Shown here in pieces: positions 17,867 through 28,556 of a stretch of DNA of 64,000 nt. The position numbers were made by a program, and so were the translations under genes. Location: NCBI RefSeq assembly GCF_003075525.1, contig NZ_QDDR01000017.1:1-64000 (forward strand). The letters are read 5' to 3'. This DNA comes from Pararhodobacter aggregans. Its GTDB lineage: Bacteria > Pseudomonadota > Alphaproteobacteria > Rhodobacterales > Rhodobacteraceae. Below the pieces are notes generated by a model that saw only the letters and a program-made list of their open reading frames with translations, was not told the origin of the DNA and searched no databases. The stretch's first letter is position 1. Each line of letters begins with the position of its first letter.

Positions 17867-17988
17867 GCGATGATGGCCGCTTCGCGGACAGTGTCGTCCG
17901 GGTCCACTGGGACTTGCACACGGATTGCACGTTGATACGTCCTACCTGCCCCGGGTTGCTACGAAGTCGAGGGTCAAACCTCCGATGA
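17863..17988 (+). pseudogene. Truncated open reading frame coupled to virD4
   Basis: An ATG overlapping the virD4 TGA (ATGA) starts MSDDGRFADSVVRVHWDL and then runs 23 further residues of unlike composition to a stop at 17988. The coupling and the protein-like first 18 residues suggest the beginning of a gene that was cut when the metal island was joined here. The rest of the 243-bp gap to 18110 shows no gene. The original function is unknown. Confidence 0.4.
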
Positions 17989-18109
17989 ACAGACCGATCT
18001 CGACAGTATTTCGAAGAGTTTTTTCCAAGACGTCAGTCCCCGATCACTGCAGAACATCATTCTCTTTTGGCCAATCCCACGCTGTGCCAGCGGTTAGGCG
18101 CCTGCGACA

Positions 18110-18508
18110 ATGGACATTCTCGTGAGCAATGCCTATCTTTGCAGCATGTTTGTACGTGTCATCGCCATGCTTGCCATACTCGCGATCACCGTGGTGACGA
18201 CGGTGACCTCCGCGCATGCGACACGCATGAGCATGAATTCCGGTGTGGATCACTCGATACATGTCGCCGACATGATGCACCCTCAGGTCATTGCGGGCCC
18301 CGACTGTGACGCTGGAGAGCACTGTGGACCGGCCGATGCCGAGATGTGCGAGTTCGTCTGCGCAGGTCTGTCGGCCTTCCTGCCATTTCCGAGCGCGGAA
18401 ACCGGACAGGAGTACACGCCTTCCCGACATGACTTTCCCACCGAGGCGATCCACATCAGCCGCGCGCCGGGACTAAACGAACGCCCTCCGAAGCTCCGTC
18501 TCCTCTGA
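18110..18508 (+). CDS. Small exported Cys/His/Met-containing protein
   Basis: The 132-residue product has an N-terminal hydrophobic signal (VIAMLAILAITVVTTVTSAHA), so the mature protein should be periplasmic. The mature part carries MSMNSGVDHSIHVADMMH and four cysteines (CDAGEHC ... CEFVC), residues suited to metal binding. Neither ATG 18110 nor an in-frame ATG 18146 has a good ribosome site; the later one would start directly at the signal. It lies 72 bp before the multicopper oxidase and probably serves copper handling. No family name was recognised. Confidence 0.6.
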   Translation: MDILVSNAYLCSMFVRVIAMLAILAITVVTTVTSAHATRMSMNSGVDHSIHVADMMHPQVIAGPDCDAGEHCGPADAEMCEFVCAGLSAFLPFPSAETGQEYTPSRHDFPTEAIHISRAPGLNERPPKLRLL

Positions 18509-18580
18509 GCGCGCCCGGGCGGACGCCCGCGGCGTCCCATCGGTATTGATGAACGGGACATAAGTCCCGAGGAGACGACA

Positions 18581-20134
18581 ATGAACACGCTTTCAAGACG
18601 CGGCTTTCTTGCCGCAAGTGCGGCCGCCATTGGCGCTGCACAGATGCCCCGCATCGCCTTTGCGCAGGCGGTGGCACCGATCAGCCTCTCCGCTGCGACG
18701 CGCACGCTCGACATCGACGGTCGCGCTGCCACGGTCTTCGGGCTTGCCGGCCCCCGCGGTCAGGGACTGATCCTCGACCCCGGCCAGAGGTTCCGGGTCG
18801 ATCTGACCAACGATCTCGATGTCGGCACCATCATCCACTGGCACGGCCAGATCCCGCCGAATGCGCAGGACGGCGTGCCCGACATGCCGATGCCCCTTCT
18901 CGCCCCGGGTGAGACCCGATCCTACGACTTCGAGACCCGGCCGGGCACCCACTGGATGCACAGCCATGTGCCGACGCAGGAGATGCAGCTTCTGGCAGCA
19001 CCGCTGATCGTGCGCTCGCCGGAGGACCTGACCGCCGACCGGCAGGAGGTCGTGATGCTCCTGCATGACTTCTCGTTCAAGTCTCCCGAGGAGGTTCTCG
19101 CCGAAATCGGCGCTGGCCATGGTGGCGGACACGGCGCAGGCCATGCTGCCGGTGCAGTGCCCGATCAAGGCGCACCCATGGGAGGTATGGGGGCGATGCA
19201 GGGCATGGATCACGGAGCCATGGGCCACGGCGCCATGGGCGGCATGCCGATGGGCAACATGCCCGCATTGGGCGGGATGATGGGTATGGGCGGCCAGATG
19301 GGCGGCATGGCCATGGACCTGAACGACTATGACTGGGACGCCTATCTCGCCAATGACCGGACCCTGTCGGACCCGGAGGTGGTCCAGGTCGAGCGCGGTG
19401 GCCGTATCCGGCTCCGCGTCATCAACGCCGCTGCGGCGACCGTTTTCTGGATCGAAACCGGCGGTGCCGAGGCGCGGCTGGTCGCGGTGGACGGGCACGC
19501 GGTCCAGCCTATCGCGGGCAACCGGTTCGGGCTGGCGATGGGCCAGCGACTGGACATCGAGATCGACCTGCCGAATGAAGGTGGCGCTTGGCCGATCCTC
19601 GCCCTGCGCGAAGGCGCGCGGGAGCGCACCGGCCTGATCCTCGCTACGCAGGGAGCCGAGGTCCGGCGCCTCGATGCCATGGCGGAGACCGCAGCACCCG
19701 CGTTCGACACCGATCTTGCGCAGGAGGCGCGCCTCCTCGCCCGCGATCCCCTGCCGGATCGGCAGGTGGACCGCAGCCAGATGCTGATGCTGGGCGGCTC
19801 GATGCAGCCCTATGTCTGGACGATCAACGGGGCCGTCTGGGGCCAGCACCAGCCGATCACCGCGCGCAGCGGCGAGCGGGTCGTGCTGTCGTTCCACAAC
19901 ATGTCGATGATGGGCCACCCGATGCACCTGCACGGCCATGTGTTCCAGGTCGTCGGCCTGAATGGGCGGCGTTTGGCCGGTGCGCTGCGCGACACGGTTC
20001 ACGTGCCGCCGATGTCGATGGTCGATGTCGCGCTCGATGCAGGCGAGGCCGCGCGCTGGATGCTGCATTGCCACCACATGCCGCACCTGTCGACCGGCAT
20101 GATGACCGAGTTCGCCGTCACGGCGTCGGTCTGA
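18581..20134 (+). CDS. Multicopper oxidase, CueO/CopA type, TAT-exported
   Basis: The 517-residue periplasmic oxidase has a twin-arginine signal (SRRGFLAA). All four copper-binding motifs are present: HWHG near 86, HSHV near 128, HPMHLHGH near 446 and HCHHMPH near 494. Between domains, residues about 180-245, lies a Met/Gly/His-rich segment with repeated GMG and HGAMG units like the methionine-rich insert of CueO, which feeds Cu(I) to the enzyme. It likely oxidises Cu(I) to the less toxic Cu(II). GAGGAG lies 7 nt before the ATG. Confidence 0.95.
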   Translation: MNTLSRRGFLAASAAAIGAAQMPRIAFAQAVAPISLSAATRTLDIDGRAATVFGLAGPRGQGLILDPGQRFRVDLTNDLDVGTIIHWHGQIPPNAQDGVPDMPMPLLAPGETRSYDFETRPGTHWMHSHVPTQEMQLLAAPLIVRSPEDLTADRQEVVMLLHDFSFKSPEEVLAEIGAGHGGGHGAGHAAGAVPDQGAPMGGMGAMQGMDHGAMGHGAMGGMPMGNMPALGGMMGMGGQMGGMAMDLNDYDWDAYLANDRTLSDPEVVQVERGGRIRLRVINAAAATVFWIETGGAEARLVAVDGHAVQPIAGNRFGLAMGQRLDIEIDLPNEGGAWPILALREGARERTGLILATQGAEVRRLDAMAETAAPAFDTDLAQEARLLARDPLPDRQVDRSQMLMLGGSMQPYVWTINGAVWGQHQPITARSGERVVLSFHNMSMMGHPMHLHGHVFQVVGLNGRRLAGALRDTVHVPPMSMVDVALDAGEAARWMLHCHHMPHLSTGMMTEFAVTASV

Positions 20135-20254
20135 TCCCGGCGGGGCGTCCGGACAGGGCGCCCCGACCGGCACCGATCCTGGTCTGTCCTGCCCCATGTT
20201 GTCGTGAGGGCCGGCCAAAAGACCCACCCTGCGGCTGAAAATCAGGAGGATGAG

Positions 20255-20383
20255 ATGATGAACTGGAACGACATGGGCTCCGGAATGGGTTTCGGAATGG
20301 GGTTTGGCGGGTTGTTCGGCCTGCTGATCCTGGTGCTGCTGGTTTTGGCCATAGCAGCGCTGATCAAGTATCTACGGAAATAG
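20255..20383 (+). CDS. 42-residue membrane peptide
   Basis: This small gene follows the oxidase. The ATG at 20255 has AGGAGG 5 nt upstream, and a second ATG follows directly. The product has a Met/Gly-rich start (MGSGMGFGMGFGG), a single transmembrane helix (LFGLLILVLLVLAIAALI) and a short basic end (KYLRK), so the basic end should face the cytoplasm. Met-rich single-span peptides of this kind are common in copper operons. The stop lies 17 nt before the DUF302 gene. Confidence 0.7.
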   Translation: MMNWNDMGSGMGFGMGFGGLFGLLILVLLVLAIAALIKYLRK

Positions 20384-20399
20384 GAGAAAGGACTTCGCA

Positions 20400-20786
20400 A
20401 TGACCTACACGATCAATCGAATGATCCCCGACGCCGGTATCGACGATGTCGACGCCTGGGCGCGCAAGGCACTGGCGGATCATGGTTTCGGCGTTCTGAC
20501 CGAGATCGACGTCAAGGCGACGATGAAGAAGAAGCTTGATGTCGATATGCCGGCCTATCGCATCCTCGGCGCCTGCAACCCCACAATGGCGCATCAGGCC
20601 ATCGGGATCGAGCCGCGCGTGGGTGCGATGCTGCCCTGCAACGTCATCCTGCGTGAAGTCGAGGGCGGCGTGGAAGTCAGCGCCATCGACCCGGTGGCGT
20701 CGATGCAGGCGATCGAGAACGCCGAACTGACGGCCGTTGCTGGCGAGGTGCGCGACCTTCTGGCGAAGGCCGTCGAGGCGATCTGA
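20400..20786 (+). CDS. DUF302 domain-containing protein
   Basis: The 128-residue cytoplasmic protein fits the DUF302 fold over its whole length, with the pattern TEIDVKATMKKKLD, YRILGACNP, LPCNVILRE and PVASMQAIEN. The conserved ACNP and LPCNV cysteines (near 59 and 80) are typical. Members often sit beside thiol, sulfur or metal-stress genes, but no activity is established. It begins 16 nt after the small membrane peptide and ends 1 nt before the next start codon, so it belongs to the copper operon. Confidence 0.9.
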   Translation: MTYTINRMIPDAGIDDVDAWARKALADHGFGVLTEIDVKATMKKKLDVDMPAYRILGACNPTMAHQAIGIEPRVGAMLPCNVILREVEGGVEVSAIDPVASMQAIENAELTAVAGEVRDLLAKAVEAI

Positions 20787-20787
20787 G

Positions 20788-21462
20788 ATGAGCCTGCGCG
20801 CCGCCATCCTCACGGGCCTAGCGATCCTCGGGATCGGACTGCTCGCTGTCTGGCAGTTCGCGCCTGCGGTATTCGCCGAGGCGCGCAGCCTTCTGGACGT
20901 CGAGCGTCTGGAAATGCTGGTGGCGCGCGCCGGTCTCTGGGGGCCGGTCTTGATCGTCACGCTCATGACCGTCGCGGTCGTGGCCAGCCCCATCCCGAGC
21001 GCGCCGATCGCACTGGCGGCCGGAGCGGCCTACGGACATCTCTGGGGGACCGTGCAGGTCGTCATCTGCGCCGAGCTCGGGGCGCTGATCGCCTTCTGTC
21101 TCGCACGGGTTCTGGGGCATGATGTCTTGCGGCGGGTGTTCGGTGATCGCGTCGATGCCGGGCTTCTCGGCTCGCAGACCGCGTTGACGGCGACGGTTCT
21201 TGCCAGCCGCCTGATGCCCTTCGTGTCCTTCGACGTGATCAGCTACGCGGCCGGACTGAGCCGATTGCACGCCTGGCGTTTCGCCTTGGCAACACTGGCG
21301 GGGATCATTCCGGCAAGCTTCCTGCTGGCCCATTTCGGCGGCGAGGCGGTGAGCGGAGATCTGGGCCGGGCGACATGGGCAGTACTTGGCCTCGGCCTCG
21401 TGACGGGCCTGCCACTGCTTTGGGTAGCCATGCGGCAAAAGCCTGAAGAGGGAAATCCATGA
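20788..21462 (+). CDS. TVP38/TMEM64 family (DedA-like) membrane protein
   Basis: The 224-residue integral membrane protein has a first helix at 4-24, a SNARE-associated/DedA-like core including VVASPIPSAPIALAAGAAYG, a conserved SRLMPFVSFDVISYAAGL segment and a last helix near 198-218. Related proteins act in lipid or ion movement across membranes; some are reported near mercury or selenite genes. The ATG is 1 nt after the DUF302 stop, and the stop overlaps the next gene by 4 nt, so the three are translationally linked. Confidence 0.88.
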   Translation: MSLRAAILTGLAILGIGLLAVWQFAPAVFAEARSLLDVERLEMLVARAGLWGPVLIVTLMTVAVVASPIPSAPIALAAGAAYGHLWGTVQVVICAELGALIAFCLARVLGHDVLRRVFGDRVDAGLLGSQTALTATVLASRLMPFVSFDVISYAAGLSRLHAWRFALATLAGIIPASFLLAHFGGEAVSGDLGRATWAVLGLGLVTGLPLLWVAMRQKPEEGNP

Positions 21463-22769
21463 CCGGAAGCGAGTACCAGAAGAACAGCATCACCCTTCCT
21501 GGTGCGGTAGCCATGGGCACCGGCGTGATGATCGGCGCGGGCATCTTCGCGCTGACCGGCCAGATCGCCGAACTCGCCGGGCCTCTCTTCCCGCTCTCGT
21601 TCGTCGTCGGCGCCATCGTGACCGCCTTCAGCGCCTACACCTATATCAAGATGTCGAACGCATACCCGTCTGCGGGCGGCATCGGGATGATCCTGAAGAA
21701 AGCCTACGGACCGACGACGGTCGCGGCGGGCGCAGCTCTCCTGATGGCGCTGTCGATGGTCATCAACGAAAGCCTCGTCGCTCGCACTTTCGGAACCTAC
21801 ACCCTGCGAGCCTTCGGCGGCGATCCGGACAGCATTCTCGTGCCGGTCCTCGGCGTGGGGCTGATCGTCTTCGCCTATCTCGTGAACGTCTCTGGCAACC
21901 GGTCGGTCGGGCTGCTGTCCATTATCATGGCCATTCTCAAGGTGGGCGGCATTGCGCTGTTCGGGTCGGCCGGTCTGTGGGCCAGCGGCATCTCGTTCGA
22001 AGCGTCGGGCGGAGATTTTCGTGCGGGTGGGTTCGTGGCGTCGGTCGCGCTGTCCATTCTCGCCTTCAAGGGGTTCACGACCATCACCAACAGCGGCGCC
22101 GAGGTGACCAATCCGCATCGGAACGTGGGCCGGGCCATAGTCCTGTCCATCGCCATCTGCGTCGTCGTCTACCTGCTGGTCGCATTCGCGGTCGGCTCCA
22201 GCCTGCCGCTCGATCGCATCGTGGCGGCGAAGGACTACGCGCTGGCCGAGGCCGCCGAACCTGCGCTCGGCAAGACCGGCTTCTACCTGACGGTGGCGCT
22301 GGCGCTGGTGGCCACCGCGTCGGGCCTTATCGCCAGCGTTTTCGCGGTCTCGCGGATGCTGGCGATGCTGACGGACATGAAGATGATCCCGCACAGCCAT
22401 TTCGGGATGCCAGGCACGATCAAGGACCACACACTCGTCTACACCGTCGTGATCGCAGGCTTCCTGACGGTCTTCTTCGATCTCAGCCGCATCGCCTCGC
22501 TCGGGGCCTTCTTCTATCTGGTGATGGACATGATCATCCACTTTGGCGTGTTCCGGCATCTGCGCGAAGAAATCGGCGCTCGGGGCTGGGTGTTGCTGAC
22601 GGCAATCGCACTTGATGCCGTGGTGCTGGCCGCCTTCGCCGCGATGAAATGGCAGTCCGACCCCTTGATCGTCGTCCTGGGTGCGATCGGCATGGCGCTG
22701 GTGTTCCTGTTCGTCGGAATCTTCCTCGCACGGAATCCCGCCCCGGAAGGCGCTCACGACCACCATTGA
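21459..22769 (+). CDS. APC superfamily amino acid/polyamine permease
   Basis: The 436-residue protein has about twelve membrane helices and the APC helix-1 signature (GTGVMIGAGIFALTGQIAEL). It should exchange or import amino acids or related amines; the substrate is not evident. It overlaps the TVP38-like gene (ATGA), so it is part of the operon started by the multicopper oxidase. An amino acid carrier within a copper cluster is unusual and may supply Cys or His, or have another role. Confidence 0.88.
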   Translation: MTGSEYQKNSITLPGAVAMGTGVMIGAGIFALTGQIAELAGPLFPLSFVVGAIVTAFSAYTYIKMSNAYPSAGGIGMILKKAYGPTTVAAGAALLMALSMVINESLVARTFGTYTLRAFGGDPDSILVPVLGVGLIVFAYLVNVSGNRSVGLLSIIMAILKVGGIALFGSAGLWASGISFEASGGDFRAGGFVASVALSILAFKGFTTITNSGAEVTNPHRNVGRAIVLSIAICVVVYLLVAFAVGSSLPLDRIVAAKDYALAEAAEPALGKTGFYLTVALALVATASGLIASVFAVSRMLAMLTDMKMIPHSHFGMPGTIKDHTLVYTVVIAGFLTVFFDLSRIASLGAFFYLVMDMIIHFGVFRHLREEIGARGWVLLTAIALDAVVLAAFAAMKWQSDPLIVVLGAIGMALVFLFVGIFLARNPAPEGAHDHH

Positions 22770-22776
22770 AAAGGGC

Positions 22777-22807
22777 TTGAGCTTCCAACGGCTGGAGGCC
22801 GCAAGCT
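22777..22807 (+). promoter_or_regulatory. CueR/HmrR-like promoter and operator
   Basis: The sequence TTGAGC, then 19 nt containing TTCCAACGGCTGGAGG, then CAAGCT, matches the MerR-family copper promoter layout: a -35 and -10 separated by an over-long 19-bp spacer holding an imperfect CTTCC...GGAGG dyad, as in E. coli copA. It lies 30 bp before the P-type ATPase and gives it its own copper-inducible start. No merR-type gene is in this window, so a regulator from elsewhere must act here. Confidence 0.6.
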
Positions 22808-22836
22808 GAAACGAGATACCGAAAGGCTGGCAGACC

Positions 22837-25170
<2,334 letters not shown>

Positions 25171-25209
25171 TCTGCCAGCCCACACATCCAACCTCGAAAG
25201 GAACATCAG

Positions 25210-25689
25210 ATGACCCAAGACATGTTTTCCCGCCGCAAGCTCCTGATTGGCGCAGCTGCGCTGGCGGCTGCGTCGCCCCTGAGGGCTCTGGGGCAAGGCG
25301 CCGGACCGGCGATCCACGTGATGAAGGACCCAAACTGCGGCTGCTGCTCGGCCTGGATCGAGATCCTCGAAAACGACGGTTTCGCAGTCACGACCGAGGC
25401 GAGCGCGGGAACGCTTCTGATGCGCTACAAGCTGGACAACGGCATCCCGCAGGAGATGGTCTCCTGCCATACGGGTCGCGTGGATGGTTACATGATCGAG
25501 GGCCACGTCCCTGCTGCCGACATTCGCCGTCTCTTGGAGGAACGCCCTGACGCGGTCGGTCTCGCAGTGCCCGGCATGCCCTATGGGTCCCCCGGCATGG
25601 GCCCGGAGTCGCAGCGAGAGGCTTATGTCGTATACCTGATCCGTCGTGACGGCACGACAGAGACATTTTCAAGCTATCAGGCAGCCTGA
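25210..25689 (+). CDS. DUF411 family metal-binding protein, TAT-exported
   Basis: The 159-residue protein has a twin-arginine signal (SRRKLLIGAAALAAASPLRALG) and a DUF411 domain with the conserved motif DPNCGCCSAWIE near 40-52 and SCHTG near 88. The three Cys of CGCC and the later Cys-His are plausible copper ligands; family members lie in copper and silver resistance operons. It follows copA by 39 bp with AAAGGA upstream and should be periplasmic. Close to CopG-type proteins, with no proven activity. Confidence 0.9.
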   Translation: MTQDMFSRRKLLIGAAALAAASPLRALGQGAGPAIHVMKDPNCGCCSAWIEILENDGFAVTTEASAGTLLMRYKLDNGIPQEMVSCHTGRVDGYMIEGHVPAADIRRLLEERPDAVGLAVPGMPYGSPGMGPESQREAYVVYLIRRDGTTETFSSYQAA

Positions 25690-25727
25690 GATTCGCATGA
25701 CATTCAGGGGCACGCGTTGAGGGTCGC

Positions 25728-27047
25728 TCAAAGCTGTGACGCCCAGCGGGGGTGCTGGTCGTCCACGACAAACGGATGTGCATGACGCCGCGCACCCTTG
25801 AGATGGGGGTGGTCGAGCGCCAGGTTGTCATGGGTGTGCTCGAGGATCTCTGGATCCTCCTTTGGCCAGAGGCGCAGTGCCGCCATCGCGCCGACGCCTG
25901 CCAGCGCTGCCAGCGTCCCGAGGGCCGTTACCGGCCCGAACTGCGTCATCAGCCAGCCGGAAAGCGGATAGGTCACGAGCCAGCAGGCGTGGCTGAGCGC
26001 GAACTGCGCGGCGAAGAGCGCAGGGCGGTCTTCTGGGTGGGCGGACCGCCGCAGCAGTCGACCGGAGGGCGTGAGCACCGCCGAGTAGCCCAAGCCCACC
26101 AGCAGCCACGCGCCAAGGAGGACTGGCCAGTTGAGACCGAGGGCGGCGACCTCTCCGGCCAGACCGAGGAGCGTCAGCACCATGAGCGCGGCGCCGGTGA
26201 CCATCACCGGCCGATCCGGCACGCGGTCGAGCACCTTGGGCAGCGCCAGTGCGGCCAGCATCGAGCCCGCGCCGAAGGCGAACAGCGTCCAGGCCAGCGC
26301 GGATGCGTCCAGCCCCAGCGTGCTGCGCACCAACACGACGGAGTTGACCAGCACCATCGCGCCCGCAGCGGCTGCGGCGAGGTTCAGCGCCAGCAGGCCG
26401 CGCAGGCGCGGTGTGGCGAGGTAGATGCGGATGCCGCGCGTGGTGCGGTCGTAGATGCCGCGCGGCTCGGCTGGTTTCGGCGACGGCAGCAAGACCGCGA
26501 CGACCAGCGCCGCAGAAGCTGCAAACCCCACCACCGTTCCAAGGAAGAGGGAATTGTAGCTCACCACCGCAAGCAGGAGCCCGGCCAGCATCGGGCTGAC
26601 GATGTTCTCGAGGTCATAGGCGAGCCGCGACAGTGACAGCGCGCGCGTATAGCGCGCCTCCTGCGGTAACACGTCCGGGATCGTCGCCTGGAAGGTCGGC
26701 GTAAAGGCGGCCGAGGCCGATTGCAGCAGGAATATCAGGACATAGACCTGCCAGACCTCGGTGACGAAGGGCAGGCACAGCGCGACACCCGCCCGCACCA
26801 GATCCAGCGCAACCAGAAGCGCCCGACGGTTCACCCGGTTCGCAAAGGCCCCGGCAATGGGGGCGATGCCGACATAGGCCACCATCTTGATGGTGAAGAC
26901 CGTGCCCAGCACCAGGCCTGCGTTGTCGCCCGCCAGATCGTAGGCCAGAAGCCCGAGCGCGACTGTGGCAAGACCCGTGCCTAGAAGCGCCACGACCTGA
27001 GCAGCGAAGAGATGGCGATAGGTACGGTCAGCAAGGACTTCCAGCAC
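25728..27047 (-). CDS. MFS transporter
   Basis: The 439-residue protein has twelve predicted helices in two halves and a basic loop (ANRVNRRALLVALDLVRAG) after helix 2-3, as in major facilitator drug or metal exporters. The C-terminus is His-containing (HTHDNLALDHPHLKGARRHAH), which suggests metal contact. GTG 27047 is the start, with GAGG 9 nt upstream. It follows the CsoR-type repressor by 10 nt, so the two are co-transcribed and it is probably metal-inducible. Confidence 0.85.
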   Translation of the reverse strand: MLEVLADRTYRHLFAAQVVALLGTGLATVALGLLAYDLAGDNAGLVLGTVFTIKMVAYVGIAPIAGAFANRVNRRALLVALDLVRAGVALCLPFVTEVWQVYVLIFLLQSASAAFTPTFQATIPDVLPQEARYTRALSLSRLAYDLENIVSPMLAGLLLAVVSYNSLFLGTVVGFAASAALVVAVLLPSPKPAEPRGIYDRTTRGIRIYLATPRLRGLLALNLAAAAAGAMVLVNSVVLVRSTLGLDASALAWTLFAFGAGSMLAALALPKVLDRVPDRPVMVTGAALMVLTLLGLAGEVAALGLNWPVLLGAWLLVGLGYSAVLTPSGRLLRRSAHPEDRPALFAAQFALSHACWLVTYPLSGWLMTQFGPVTALGTLAALAGVGAMAALRLWPKEDPEILEHTHDNLALDHPHLKGARRHAHPFVVDDQHPRWASQL

Positions 27048-27057
27048 GGGGGTAACC

Positions 27058-27318
27058 TCAGAGGTATCGGGAGATGGCCTTCAGTTCGTCACGATCTGCG
27101 GCCGAATGCTCGGCATCAAGGCAATGATCCACGTGGTCGTGGATCAGCGCCCGCTTGGCGTTCACCACGGCCTTCTCGACCGCCTGAAGCTGTTGCGCGA
27201 TCTCGAGGCAGGGCTTGCCCTCCTCGATCATGCCGATCACGGCCCGCAGATGACCGTCGGCGCGTTTCAGCCGGGCGATCAGGGCGGGATGGGTTGCGTG
27301 GACATGGGGCTTTGTCAT
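27058..27318 (-). CDS. CsoR/RcnR-family metal-sensing repressor
   Basis: The 86-residue all-helical repressor matches the DUF156 fold. Ligands C37, H62 and C66 give the Cys-His-Cys set of Cu(I)-sensing CsoR, while His5, His7 and His10 recall the N-terminal His of RcnR/FrmR sensors, so copper, nickel or cobalt are possible. Metal binding would release it from the palindrome at 27329-27347. It is the first gene of a two-gene unit with the MFS transporter. Confidence 0.9.
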   Translation of the reverse strand: MTKPHVHATHPALIARLKRADGHLRAVIGMIEEGKPCLEIAQQLQAVEKAVVNAKRALIHDHVDHCLDAEHSAADRDELKAISRYL

Positions 27319-27328
27319 AGAAAGACGT

Positions 27329-27347
27329 TATCCCCCCTGGGGGGATA
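27329..27347. promoter_or_regulatory. CsoR/RcnR-type operator palindrome
   Basis: TATCCCCCC-T-GGGGGGATA is a perfect 19-bp palindrome with an uninterrupted C6/G6 tract, the type of site bound by CsoR/RcnR repressors (RcnR boxes have a G6 tract flanked by TACT/AGTA). It sits 10 bp from the repressor start and 31 bp from the divergent gene. It can control both directions. Confidence 0.8.
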
Positions 27348-27378
27348 GAACAAGATGGCCTCAGAAGAGGCTGCGCAC

Positions 27379-27753
27379 ATGGGCAGACAGGCAATATCGA
27401 TGAGACCGCTGGCGACATTTGGAAGACAGGCGTTTGCAGCGCTGCTCTGTCTCTCGCTCGTCGTCTGGTCGGTCATGCCCGCAGCGACCCATGCGCCGAC
27501 CGTGTTCGAGACGATCCAGGATCACCTCGAGATGATCGCCGATCACGGGCATTTCCACGGGTTCGAGGAAGATCTCTACTGGGCGATGCACGGTCACAGC
27601 CATGACGTGGCCGACCACGACCACAGCCAGGCACTGCTGGCGCTCGGGGACCGAAGCCGCCCGACCTCCGCCTACCGGGATGCGTGGCGGCAGATGGCCT
27701 CGCCGGGTGATGGGCACCAAACATTCAGGATCGAACGACCTCCGCGTGCCTGA
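27379..27753 (+). CDS. His-rich exported protein
   Basis: The product of about 124 residues has a signal or anchor helix (FAALLCLSLVVWSVMPAATHA) and then many histidines (DHGHFHGFEE, MHGHSHDVADHDHSQ). This composition fits a periplasmic metal buffer. In-frame starts exist at 27355, 27379 and 27400; 27379 has AGAGG 7 nt upstream, while 27355 lies very near the operator. It is divergent from the CsoR-type gene and leads the HupE/anchor unit. Confidence 0.7.
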   Translation: MGRQAISMRPLATFGRQAFAALLCLSLVVWSVMPAATHAPTVFETIQDHLEMIADHGHFHGFEEDLYWAMHGHSHDVADHDHSQALLALGDRSRPTSAYRDAWRQMASPGDGHQTFRIERPPRA

Positions 27754-27815
27754 TCGGCGCCGCGCGCTGCGCGCTGCTTCACCGATCATTCAATCGCACG
27801 AACGGAGACCATTTC

Positions 27816-28544
27816 ATGAGTTCCAACTCGACGGGCCTGTGCACGCTCGCGTCGCGACGCCTCGCGGCCCTCATCCTTACAACCCTTGCCCTTTACGCCT
27901 CCGGCGTGGCGCAGGTGCTGGCCCATGACGTCACCCCCGGTGACGCGGGCTACATCCAGGAAATCTGGGGGGTGCATGTCATCTCCTTCATCTATCTCGG
28001 CGCCAAGCACATGGTGACGGGCTACGACCACATCCTGTTCCTTCTGGGCGTCGTCTTCTTCCTCTACCGGATGAAGGACGTGGCCATCTATGTCAGCATC
28101 TTCGCCGTGGGACACTCGGTGACGATGCTGGCCGGCGTCTGGTGGGGATGGGGCATCAATTCCTACATCATCGACGCCATCATCGGCCTCAGCGTCGTCT
28201 ACAAGGCGCTCGACAATCTCGGCGCCTACCAGAAATGGTTCGGGGTCCAGCCGAACACCAAGGCCGCGACCCTGATCTTCGGGCTGTTCCACGGCACGGG
28301 CCTCGCCTCGAAGATCATCGAATACGACATCTCGGACGACGGCCTCTTGTGGAACCTTCTGGCGTTCAACGTCGGCGTCGAGGTCGGCCAGATCCTCGCC
28401 CTTTTCGTGATCCTCATCGTTATGGGATACTGGCGCCGGTCCGAGCGGTTCATGAGCCAGGCCGTGGTCGCGAACGTCATCATGGTGGGCCTCGGCCTCT
28501 GGCTCACCGTCTATCAGATCAACGGCTTTCTCTCGGCCGCTTAA
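27816..28544 (+). CDS. HupE/UreJ family membrane protein
   Basis: The 242-residue protein has a signal-like first helix and six further helices with the family's conserved His positions: GYDHILFLLG near 68, VGHSVTMLAG near 107 and LFHGTGLAS near 157. HupE/UreJ proteins are nickel or cobalt permeases in hydrogenase and urease loci, but this window has neither enzyme. The setting (metal repressor, His-rich protein, anchor protein) instead suggests metal homeostasis. CGGAG precedes the ATG. Confidence 0.88.
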   Translation: MSSNSTGLCTLASRRLAALILTTLALYASGVAQVLAHDVTPGDAGYIQEIWGVHVISFIYLGAKHMVTGYDHILFLLGVVFFLYRMKDVAIYVSIFAVGHSVTMLAGVWWGWGINSYIIDAIIGLSVVYKALDNLGAYQKWFGVQPNTKAATLIFGLFHGTGLASKIIEYDISDDGLLWNLLAFNVGVEVGQILALFVILIVMGYWRRSERFMSQAVVANVIMVGLGLWLTVYQINGFLSAA

Positions 28545-28556
28545 GGAGACACGGAT

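Noticed and set aside
18593-20227. A 544-residue minus-strand frame opposite the multicopper oxidase
   Set aside because: His/Asp-rich antisense reading of the Met-rich oxidase; no ribosome site or motif.
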